A DNA stretch of 64,000 nucleotides, from assembly GCA_029964075.1 (NCBI GenBank), contig CM057149.1, positions 22,582,197 to 22,646,196 on the forward strand, read 5' to 3'. Position 1 is the stretch's first letter; every line of letters starts with the position of its first letter. This DNA is from Patiria pectinifera. Taxonomy: Eukaryota > Echinodermata > Asteroidea > Valvatida > Asterinidae. This document shows, piece after piece, positions 47,642-58,224 of the stretch. The translations under genes were made by a program, and so were the position numbers. The notes under the pieces were generated by a model, which saw only the letters and a program-made list of their open reading frames with translations, was not told the DNA's origin and did not search any database.

Positions 47642-48657
47642 TATGGGCGGCCATTAGGGCAAAAAAGACAATCACAAAATTAAAGTTTAGCAAAAATAAA
47701 ATAAATAAAATGCAAAAAAAAATAAACAATAACGTACAATTAACAATGAAAATGTAGGACAACAAAACAAAATTGAAACGTAAAAGAATAAAAAAAAATA
47801 AACATAACAAATAAAACATTCGTGTTAAATGTACAATAAAACACAAATTAAACTAAACCCAACATTACCGTAAGCCCCGCGAAGAAAGTAAAATTACTGT
47901 AAAGTGTCCACGAATGTAAACCCCATACTCCAAGTCAAGTCCCGCGACGAATGTAGGCCTGTACCCCCAAATTACTGTAAGTCCCGCGTCGAATGTATGT
48001 AAACGCAAAAGTTGCACGTGTACAGCCTATGTAGCTTGGCCACGCAGCAGTGATGGGTTGTTGTATACCAGTCCATGTAGACTGGTACCCCGCTTTAAGT
48101 AATTTTGGGGTTTACAATTTTGTCGCGGGACTTAGGCAGTTTTTGGGGTACATTCCGTCGCGGGACTAATACAGTAATTTTGGGGTATACATTCGTCGCG
48201 GCCGGGACTTACAGTAATATTGGGATATACATTCGACGCGGGGCTTACAGTAATTTTGGGGTATACATTCGACGCGGGCCTTACAGTAAAATGGGGTATA
48301 CATTCGTCGCAGGGCTTACAGTAATTATTTGGGGGTATACATTCATCGCGGGGCTTACAGTAATTTGTTGGGCTTACAGTACTTTTGGGGTTTACATTCG
48401 ACGCGGGACTTACAGTAATTTTGGGTTTAGTTTAATTTGTGTTTATTGTACATTTAACACGAATGTTTATTTGTTATGTTTAATTTGTGTTTTTATTTTT
48501 TTTACGATTCAGTTTTGTTTTGGGTTTCTTTATTTTGTTGTCCTACATTTTCATTGTTAATTGTACGTTATTGTTTATTATTGTACATTTGATTTTATTG
48601 TATTTTTGTTTAACTTTAATTTTGTGATTGTCTTTTTTGCCCTAATGGCCGCCCATA
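47642..48657. mobile_element. Foldback transposon with 6-bp TSD and internal tandem arrays
   Basis: ctggtg flanks both ends exactly (47636-47641 and 48658-48663), a target-site duplication. Terminal inverted repeats of about 220 bp begin tatgggcggccattagggc and are AT-rich inward. Between them are tandem units of about 35-40 bp (ttacagtaattttggggtat then acattcgtcgcggg), at least seven on the plus strand (48090-48425) and about three decayed ones in the opposite orientation (47870-48000). Long inverted repeats made partly of tandem units are the definition of foldback elements. No transposase is carried. Confidence 0.85.
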
Positions 48658-48663
48658 CTGGTG

Positions 48664-50010
48664 AAGGTCAGAGAACTACTGAACCCACAGCAGGATTAAC
48701 TTAATATAGATGACATCATTCACAACCAAATTGCAGATGGGTTTTCATTCGCCCACCTCTATGTAAGAAGTGTAATTATTAATCAAATTAACAATTTTAA
48801 GATATTGATGTCTACAAATCCATTTGACATCATCTGTTTAACGAAACTTTTAGTGACTCCTCAATCTAACACGAAGAGCTTAACCAGTCCGAACACTCTA
48901 TTGTCCGAAGAAGTAGAAACCGTCACGGGGGTGAGGTGGCAATGTACATCCGAAATAATTTAATTTCATCCACCGTGATGACCTAGAAACGATGATGTCG
49001 AGTGTTTGTTGGTTGAACTCAAATGTAAACAAAGGCAGCCTGTGCTTATAAGTTCTATTAACAGGCCACCTTCAAGTTCTGTAGAGTTTATAGATAAATT
49101 AAGCGGTATTTTAGGTGAGAGCCTTATGTTAATGTAAAGAAATTATTGTAGCTGCATGGCGACTTTAATTGTGATGTTTCCGAGGACGGTAATAGTACTT
49201 CCTCCAACCCTATAACTTCATCTTTAGTGTGTTCCAAAATTAATGACGCAACTTACTCTATACCCGCGTTACTGAATTTACTGAGACAATAATCTAATGT
49301 TAAGCTCTCATCCTGACCTTGTATGTGAAAGTGGTATCCTACCTGTCCTGATTACTGACCACTCTCTGGTATATACGGTCTTCATAATTGGAAAGTCCCC
49401 CCCCCCCAAAAAAAGGCCATTCAATTAACTTTAAAGATATAGATATGTTTTAAAGATATAGACAATGACGCTTTTCAAGACGACATCCTTAATGTCTCAC
49501 GGAACATGTCCTTAAACGAAGCATGGCCCACATGGCAGTCTCTGTTTATGAGTATTATTAAACATCATGCACCCATGATATCAAAACGTATATTCGTGGT
49601 GCATCGTTGCCTTGGCTCGACGGGAAAATTGTAAATCAATATTATGCGACAGCGAGATCGTGCAAATAATATCGCTAAACGTTCAGGCTCACAAAATTAT
49701 TGGAACGCATCCAAAAAGCTGCGAATGGCATGACAACTGAAACAATCCGCGGTATAGAAAACCGAACACTTTAAATCAATCATCGAAGAAAAGAAAGGCA
49801 ACTCATCCATTCTGTGATAAAAAGAGGTTCTCTCCAACAAACAGAAAATTATTCTGAAGTCTATTCTTTCCAAGAATGGGGAAATTCGATGATGATCTCA
49901 CCGACATTGCTGATTATAACGAACATTTTTCTACAATCGGAACACGTATAGCCAGTAATGCCCCTCCTTGTGAACTTTCGCTGGTAATTGTGTCTATATT
50001 CTTAAAGACA
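48664..50010 (+). pseudogene. Non-LTR retrotransposon relic (endonuclease domain and linker)
   Basis: Conceptual translation in shifting frames gives HLYVRSVIINQINNFKIL, then STNPFDIICLTKLL, an AMYIR-like piece, then YRPPSSSVEFIDKL and a GDFNCDV-like stretch. This is the order of the apurinic-type endonuclease of CR1/L2-like LINEs. Further along, DHSLVYTVF, LPWLDGKI and DYNEHFSTIGTRIAS match the spacer that precedes the reverse transcriptase in such elements. Frameshifts and stops abound, and the reverse transcriptase itself is absent before the SINE at about 50130. It is a dead, internally deleted copy. Confidence 0.75.
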
Positions 50011-50129
50011 GGTAAATGAAGTTTAGGAGAAATGTGAGACCCATTATGTAGCATCTACATTAAGGTCTACAAGGTGCTGCGGCGCATATTGCAGCCACTG
50101 CCAGCAATACCGGGGCAAACCCCTTCTCT

Positions 50130-50335
50130 CAGTGATAAGTGTTACTGGATTCTTTAACGTGCAAACAACACAAGGGACCTACCGTTACGGCTTCCCAACC
50201 GAAGGACGAAGCAATAATGGTAAGGTGCCTTGCTCAAGAGTACAGGCACCATGTTCCCCCGTCAGGATTCGAACCCATGTACCACGGTACACGAGTCAAA
50301 CACCGTAACCATTGGACCACAGCACCCCATTTATA
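50130..50335 (-). mobile_element. tRNA-derived SINE
   Basis: On the minus strand an A-box-like ccaatggttacgg and a B box gggttcgaatcc lie 35 nt apart at 50260-50330, followed by a body containing the complement of gtgccttgctcaag and ggattctttaacgtgc. Acceptor pairing is lost. Confidence 0.6.
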
Positions 50336-50820
50336 GTGAAAGCCTGTTATTAGCGATGTTGTTTCACACTGTACGTGCAGTTGTGATAGTTTTACAACAT
50401 TTATAATAGTTGCTTAACAATGAATATGCTTTTATTGTATTGTATTGTATTGTATTTGTAATGTATTGTATTCGTATATTGTGTATATAGTCATTTGTAT
50501 TGTACGCAGGGCCCCCAATGGAAACCAGTTTTAAACTGTTTGGGCATATCCTGGGTAATGAAATGTAATTTCTAAATTTGTTTATTTTATTTGTGGTTAC
50601 GTGTACATGTCAGTTTTTTTCATTTTGTTATGTCTATATTTGTACAAATGTATGTACATGTATATGTTTTTATGGTTTTAATGTGAAGATTTTGTAAATA
50701 TGCAGAACGAGGAGACAAGTTTCATGTTTTAAATGATGAGAATAAATTGAATTGATAGGAATTGAATTGAATTAAATAAATTGAATTTAAATAAATAAAT
50801 AAATAAACAAATAAATGTGT
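50336..50820 (+). mobile_element. LINE-like 3' tail
   Basis: The stretch contains (attgt)n near 50430-50458, then gcagggcccccaatggaaac and catatcctgggtaatgaa, and closes with gaattgaattgaattaaat and an (aaat)n run. That is the usual form of CR1/L2-type 3' ends. It may be the 3' end of the relic at 48664, after loss of the middle. Confidence 0.5.
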
Positions 50821-53160
50821 TGCCAGACATCTGCACGTCTTCATGTTTACTGTGACCAGTTTGGGACATGTGACGTGCCCAACTGGTATGCATGAAAACG
50901 TAAACGTTACTTCTTAAAATGTAATTTTATTTCAACGCACGCCCAAAATGTCCATTCAAAAGGTTCGCATGCAAGATACCTACCAGTCCCCGGAAACTGG
51001 CATAGGCCTACGCGTTTTGAGCTTGGTGAAATACCAAGGAAAAGGATGAATTATTTTTGTTTAATAGCTGTCTTTTTTAAATAATGAAACGATGACAATG
51101 ATTATGTGTCACTTTTTATGTAGCATGCACTTAAGCTGGAAGAAAAAAAATGAAAAATAATTTCGTTCATGTTTGATCCAGCAAACTTAGGGTGTGGATA
51201 GGATTTGGTGAATGTGATTGGTTCAGCTTCAAAATTTGCAGAACGAAATGTGCAAAATCGTCGGTAATTTCCGGGAGGTTTTTGCCGCAATTTGGTTTTT
51301 GCGAGGCGGCAGTAAAAATAATTGTCACAACTATTAAACCGACTATCACACTTTCATTCTAACAACACATTTTTATATCGTAACATTCTAGACCGCCACA
51401 TGACGGTGTTTTAAATGTTCAATGGTATATTATAATTATTGGTTCACAGCATTGGTGTTATTTCTAAAATTCGTGGTTGTAATCATTGTGTAGTATTTGA
51501 TTTTTGATTCCACGGCATACTGTTCTTTGTATTAAAGATAGTTTAATTATTTGGGTGAATATTTTTTCGCTCGTTCGATACAAAATTAACTATCGTCGTG
51601 TATTTACTGCTGTGTGTTAAGATCAATATTGCCATTAGACGCAAAATATAAATTGTCTTGCAGTTCGTGGATATCTGGGCGCGGGGGCTGGGGCTGATGA
51701 AGGGGGCGCTGCTTCAACTTTTCTGCGGGCCCCTTTCACAGACCAGTAAATAAATTTCCACAGATCCCAATGATAAATGCCCCCACTTCAGAAATTCAGG
51801 AAAAATACTCACAACTCTCTGCGGTGTTCCAGACGTTCATCAAATTAAATCTTATTTCATCATCTTTCATTTTCTGGTATGGGGCGCTCCTCAAAACTTA
51901 CCATTATTATGCATCCTGCAAATTATACACCCACTTCACGGCGCATTGTAATGGTTTTTGAGCGGGTTTTCTTTTTTGGGGGGGGGGGGGAACTCTCTAA
52001 CCGTTTATTGAAATAATTGCTGAACAAACAATTTTGTGACAAAATCCGCCGCCCCCCCCCGCCCCTCTGGATACGCCACTGATTATTATTATATTTGCTT
52101 TAGACACCTTGATTTAACAACTGAGAAGGATAACACAACTCTCTACGCCCGTCAGCCAACTAGAGAACTATTTGGTAAAATCAAATTCACTGCCATGCAG
52201 TATGCATATTCTAAAAAAAGATTCTTAGTTTTGTTCTAAAACGAAACAAACAAAAAAATCGCGCGGAAGTTGACATATCCCGTCTACGCGAACCGGGGAA
52301 ACTAAGCTGGGTTAACAAAACAAAGTAGATCGTATCCAAATGAATTTTCAAATGTAGGTGCTGTCCCATTGATAATCTACTAGGTCAGCGGCGTAGCCAG
52401 GGATCCCATCCGGGGAGGGGGGGGTGAGTGGTGGAGGGAGAGGGGTAGATGTTACTGTGGAGGGGCGCCCAATTTCATCCGTGCTAAAAGATAGACGGGT
52501 TTTTTTCGCCGGACACCCGGCCTCCGTCTGAAATCAAAAAGTGGGAAGGGGTTGGGGCCGGGGGGTGGACACCATCTTCCCATGGGGCCGCTGTTTCAAC
52601 CAGAATGGTATATGTCAATAGGTGGCATTATTCGCTTTCCACGGGAAATTAAAATAAATTCATGATGGCTGCAGTGCACTAATTCAAGTGAGAATTTCTA
52701 CGCGCGCTCATTAGCATGAAAGTACCCCCACAATTTCTTTTGAAAATGGAGACCGTTTGGCTTAAAAAACAAACAAAAACAAAAACAGTGGAAGTAGTGT
52801 GTAAATATGGCCAAGGATCAACTCCCTGGTTTTGGGGGCTTCCATCTGAGGGCAGACTTGATAAAGTTACTGTTGAAAAATGGGTCCTTTTTGCCTGGAA
52901 AGTGGAAGGATGCCACTTGTAAATAGCTACATGCAGGCTTGGGAACCATGCAGGCTTGGGAACTATCACTTTTTGGGAAGTGATTTTGTTTTGGTGTGAA
53001 TATTAAAAAATGTAATTGGCTAGTCTGCCCAAAATTGAAAAGAAATAAAAAGATGAAGGACAAGACAATAATTAATTTTCTGTTTAATTGATGTCGGCTT
53101 GCATGTTATTTGGCCCTGAACTTTGTTAATTTTACACTGTTTTCAATAGGGCTTGAATTG
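50821..53160. other. Intergenic, no gene seen
   Basis: Only short frames, poly-G runs (51980, 52419) and element-end words such as ctggatacgccactg (52066) and gcggcgtagccaggg (52390) occur. The last two suggest fragments of the same G/C-rich element class seen at 29432. Confidence 0.5.
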
Positions 53161-53209
53161 GTTCAGTGCACCCTGATGGCCGGCGGGAGGCGGGGCACAA
53201 CGTCAAAAA

Positions 53210-53365
53210 AGGTTCCCATTTTGCCGGTCTCGAGGCGAGTCCCGTCGAGTCCCATGGTCCGAGACCGAGTCCTGACAGGCTGAGTCCGCGTCCGAGACCG
53301 AGGCCATGAAAAATCGGTCTCGAGAAGAGGTCTGGAGACCAAGATCGGTCTCGATCTCCTCCGGT
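53210..53365. repeat. Array of GAGTCC/GGTCTCGA words
   Basis: Degenerate repeats of cgagtccc, ccgagaccgagtc and ggtctcga fill about 150 bp. The style matches the CGAGTC blocks at 8.2-8.6 kb, but no hAT-like ends were found here. Confidence 0.55.
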
Positions 53366-53569
53366 CCTGAATTATACGCCCTCTAACCATGGAGCCGGAG
53401 GAAGGAACACAGGCATTCAATCTATTAACCTTAACCGTTGAGGGGGCACTATTGTGCGCGAGATTCTGGCACTAGTCCCCAGCAAACAGTCGCCGGATCA
53501 GCGGCGTAGAAATTTTGACCCTGAATAACCAATCATGAAACCCGTCGTCCCCTCCTTTCATGGCCGCCA

Positions 53570-53839
53570 TCATGAATCGCTATTGAATACAGTTTGTATC
53601 TGTGGATTAACGTAAAAGAAGAGATTTTCAAGCGACAAGTTCTTGCCATAATAGCGCTTGTACCGGAATCGATATGTATCCAGATTATGCCTCAAGAAAT
53701 TTTCTATCATCTTCTGGTGGAGTGAAGTCTTAATGTGCGTTTCCATGTGTACTTCCGTCTGACGAATTTTGCCGGACAATCGGGCCTGTGTTTGTGCTTT
53801 GGGACGTAACGTCGCCGCTGACGCTGGTTGTGTGTGCAT
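53570..53839 (-). other. 89-codon open frame, faintly ENY2-like, unproven
   Basis: The frame carries LHQKMIENFLRHNL and ends NLSLENLFFYVNPQIQTVF. The order of features (a QKLIE-like turn, a leucine helix, then LEN/DDL followed by a NPQ/TPK turn) resembles the small SAGA/TREX-2 protein ENY2, but identity is very low and the ERER-type segment is missing. It could be a decayed copy, a diverged small gene or chance. Confidence 0.15.
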
Positions 53840-54128
53840 TGTGATTGTACATGTACGTGTACGTTATAATTGTGCCCGTGCTTGAATAGCGGATCTGACA
53901 GTGTTGTCATGCACACACACAAATTTCGAATGAGGTTGACATATCGCGCCGTTTGTTGAACGTTTGTAGTGAATTCAAATTTGGATGCAGCATAGTGTGT
54001 GAAATGCATAACTGCATCTTGACAACGAAAGAACAAAATTTGTACATGACTTCTCTTGTTAGGTGAGTTGGCGGGCAGCCATGCCATGGTTGGTAACACA
54101 TTTTATTATGTTCAATTTCATTTTTTCC

Positions 54129-54620
54129 TAGCCCCATAAATGTGGCCAATTTACTGGACTACCTCCGTAAACATAGGCCACACTTCCACATGTACACAAA
54201 CGTGTCGAACTTTGTCAAATTTTGATTTTCACATTTATGATTTAGGCTTAGTTTGTACGTTTTTTTGCTTTAGATTATTTAGAGCATACTCACCCTCTTT
54301 ATTATAGGCTAATCAGAAAGTGCTGCCTTTTTCAGATGTCTATTTTTTGTGAAATTTCCAGATTCATTTGCACACGTTTGCGTATCAAAATTTCAACATG
54401 AAATTTCACAAAAATTGGACATCTGAAAAAGGCAGCACTTTCTGATTAGCCTATAATTAATAGTATAAAGAGGGTGATCTAAAGCAAAAAAACCCTGTAC
54501 AAACTAAGCCTACATGTGAAAATCAAAATTTGACAAAGTTCGACACGTTTTTGTACATGTGGAAGTGTGGCCTATGTTTACGGAGGTAGTCCAGTAAATT
54601 GGCTACATTTATGGGGCTAA
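54129..54620. mobile_element. Long-armed hairpin (foldback) element 3
   Basis: The left arm (54129-54355) and right arm (54396-54620) are reverse complements along about 225 bp with few mismatches, beginning ctagccccataaatgt and closing acatttatggggcta, with a 40-bp loop. It has no coding capacity, and no duplication at the ends is certain. Confidence 0.82.
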
Positions 54621-54796
54621 TTTTTTTTTCCTGTCATGCCTGTGATGATGAGTTGGTCAGTCATTCAACAAGCATTTGCCAAGCCCCATAATTTTTCATT
54701 TAGCCTACGGGACATCCTCCAACATTCTTAGCCACACAGTGAAGCATGCTAACTTTCCTGAACAGTTGTCATGGTTGTGCTAGCCTAGACTTTGGT

Positions 54797-55283
54797 AATC
54801 CTTACTTTTAGGACCCCGTTCCTATTATAACTTACTGTATAAGGTTAAAAGACTCACCATGCTCACCAAAAGAGCTTACTAAATGACACTCAAAAGTGAC
54901 ATTCTGATATTTCTTGTCATATATCTGAACTGACAGCGACACCTTCTTGAATATCACAGGTTTAATTTTGTGGAAAAAGGTTGGCAGGGCTTTGATTTAT
55001 GAGGGAAATTAAGGGGCGAAAACACGACAATGATGAACAGAAAACACTGAAAAACCAAGATGGTGAACTGCAAAAAAGGGTAGGCATGGTAGGAAAGTCA
55101 CGTTTTCTTTGAAAGTGCTTTAAAAGTTACAACTAACATGAATTTATCTGAAGAAAAAAAGACTGCTTTAGCCTGCAAAAGTCACTTTGGTACTGGACAG
55201 TCATCTGCAAAAGTAGGCCCCTAAGTTTTGAACAGAACTCGTAAAACGTAGAGGTGTCCTTAACATGCTTAAAAGATAAGGAT
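54797..55283. mobile_element. TA-flanked MITE family D, copy 2
   Basis: Same ends (atccttacttttaggac, and a mutated right end finishing aaggat) and body as 27397-27973, both sides abutting TA. It lacks the hairpin insert present in copy 1. Confidence 0.7.
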
Positions 55284-55289
55284 TACCAG

Positions 55290-58108
55290 ACTTTTTTCCC
55301 ACTTGATAATGATATTCCCCATGTTCACTATGAAAATTAATGTCACAATACATGTACTTAAAAGCAGGAAATAATTCAAATTCCTTAACTCTAGATGTGA
55401 CATCTAGTTGTCCAATAAAAAATCCTGCAGTCAAACTTGAGCCAAATTTCCCTCGAAAATTGCAGGTTAGGCCTAACTAGAACTTGGTTCCAAATTCAGG
55501 GAGCACAATTTGGCATGTTTGGAAAGAATGTAGGATCCAGACGCCACTTCTTTGGTTGTGTACAAAGTGTATGGAGAGTTGAGTGCATTTTCAAAGTATT
55601 TTCTGACAAACTTGGACATATGCTGCTCAGTCCCAGATTCAGTTCACCAATAACAGAAATCGTTCAAGTTTTATTAGAAAACACTTGCAAAATTATAAAT
55701 ACTCCCCATGAACACACTGCTTGAGCACTGCATTGGCATTGTGGCACACACGACCAACGTGAATGTAGATTGTCCATCATGAACGAGTCAACAGGATTCA
55801 AGCGTTAGCCTACTATTTGCTTTGCTTTTTTTTTTTAAAGAAAATGGAAAAGCGAGTTTAGGCTTTTGTACATGTTCACATGTTTAAACCACAGGTTGCA
55901 TTGGTTTTGAAATTGGTTTTGAAAATGAAATAAGCCAGAAATATAAAAACAACTACATGTACTAAAATCAGTAATTCAGTGGAATGCAATTTAAAATAAT
56001 ATAAAAATGAAACACTTGTTTGTTTTTTTTAATTTTGCCTTAATTATAATGATATTTGCCTAAATATGTACTCTTTTGCCCAATTTTTGAAAGTTATTAT
56101 ATTGTCTATTATACTGTACTTGTTTATCTTGAGCATGTACACAATCGCACTTATTCCTCTTGAGTATGCAGTGTGCCCATGTCTTAATGACACTTGACCT
56201 ATGACCTACATGTATATTATGCAAGGAAAATGAGACATGGGCCTTGAACTTGTAGCATTTAGGACACACATGCTGCATAACCATAACGTTGATTAGCACC
56301 AATGATGTGCTTACCATTTTGGCAGTGTGTTTTAATTAACCTCTTCTGCATCAGCATTAAGCTTTGTTTTTTTAAGTAACATCAATTATTTGACAGTTTA
56401 TCCTATTAGAGTGCACTGCAAACAAAGCAGATAAGGTGTTGGGCTATTGATAGTTTGTCCTCAGCCTGTGTAAAACCTTTGTACCATTGAATGCTTGTTT
56501 GATGTGTTCCATGCATGGCAGGATGTTCATGTCACCCATTTACCATGTGAAGTACATGTACATGTACAATATTCACAACAGGTGTAATGTGTTCATTTTG
56601 TTTTGTAAGGACCATGGTTAGACATGTGCATGGTCAGTTTTACATGTACATAAGATATTCTGATGTGTTCATTGCACAAATCTGCTGTGGGTTAATAAGC
56701 ACAGGTGTACAGTTGTGTGTGTGTGTATCGTACATGTACTTGAACAAAACGTTTAACACGGTGTGTGTTTGTAGGGAGAGGCTGCTTATTTGCATTTGAA
56801 AAGCTGCCTTCAAGGCAGTGGTACAGTATTGCATCTGTACACATGAACATCACGCCTACGTACGTCCTATAGATGTAGATACACAATATTTATAGGCTTT
56901 CCTAAACAAGGATTTAATTACAGTGTAGATAAATTCAGGCTCCTCGTCTTATATTAGAGGCTGATGTACATGATGTTCTGTACTTAATTCTATGGAAAAT
57001 TACTTAAATACATGCAGGAATTGGTATAATGGGCATATACAATGTACACGGAACTGCTGAACAAAGGCAGTGAGTGACTCACTGCATGATAAAAGCTAAC
57101 GTTGTGTTTGAGTTTGCCAAATTGCCATTGAGTTGATTCTGTTGAAGGGGTTGCTGTTTTACTATTTTGTATCGTAATTAGGAGGAATGATTCACATTGA
57201 CGTGTTATATTCATTTCGTTTTGAATATTTTTGTGTGAATTGATATTTTGATCGTAAATGAGCATGCAGTGTTTAAACATAGAAACAAATTAAATGACCT
57301 TCCTGTGTGTGTACATGTATGTAAAAAATTGCAAAATTCAAATTACACTTGAAGAATGTCTAATTAGGGATAATCTTTAGAAAATCACTCTGTTATAAAA
57401 CATGTATGTGCCACATTATGTACATGTACATGTATGCATGACTTACATGTTCATCAAAGCCTAGGCATTTGATTGTGATATGGCCCAAAATAAATGTTGT
57501 GTTTCCAGTAACAGCGGAAAAAAGAAGGGCAGATACATATCGGTACATGTGCACATTTTTTGTTTTGGTAGTAAGGTGAATATGTACACAATTCATACTT
57601 GCACTATTGGTGGACAACTGATCCAGTAGGCGTACTTGTAAAAGGCTTTTCATTTCATGTTTACAACTATTTCAGATTATCATTGTGAATATATTTTTTT
57701 CATTTCCAAGAAGCATACAGGTACATGTACATGTACATGTATACATGTACATGAATGTTCATGTGTACGCATAAAAAAATATAAATCAACCACAAATATA
57801 ACAACACAAACCAAATTCAACAACTGCCGCTGCATGTATGTTCACCTAAAATGTTAGGGTAGGTTCTTTGGGTTACATGAAATGATGAAACACAGCAATT
57901 TCTTTTGCATAACAATGCCATATCGTATCATAAAACGTGTACACATGTGCACTTAACCTTTATAGAAATGTAAAAAAACCAAAGGACCTGTGATACAATC
58001 CCATACATGTACATGATTGTAAACTGCTGCAGGTTCTTCACATTATTGTTATTTTTCACTGCCCATGTATGCTGCTAAAGTCCAGTTGATTTTCTGTGTT
58101 GATCCCAG
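55290..58108. other. Upstream region of KMT2E, acatgt-rich, no coding exon seen
   Basis: Tacatgtacatg words are frequent, densest at 57720-57755 and 56555-56570. Upstream noncoding exons or the promoter of KMT2E may lie here, but none can be pointed to from sequence alone. Confidence 0.4.
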
Positions 58109-58224
58109 GGTCCTGAGGACAAAGCACTTGCCATGTGTGCAACGTGCAGCGTCGTCCCTTGGACAACAGCTGCCCAGCATCCCCGACGACGACAAGGATT
58201 CAACCTCATGTTAACTACTGCGTA
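58109..58224 (+). promoter_or_regulatory. KMT2E: Likely 5' untranslated part of KMT2E coding exon 1
   Basis: A pyrimidine-containing acceptor ending gatcccag precedes 58109, suggesting the exon holding the start codon is an internal exon spliced from an upstream noncoding one. There are in-frame stops (tgttaactactgcgtaatg) before the ATG. Confidence 0.4.

Noticed and set aside
47553..47846. 97-codon minus-strand frame, very hydrophobic
   Set aside because: Most of it lies in the T-rich arm of the foldback element, so Phe/Leu/Ile runs are expected from base composition.
50260..50335. Functional tRNA gene on the minus strand
   Set aside because: B box present, but the T stem and acceptor stem do not pair; it continues into a SINE body.
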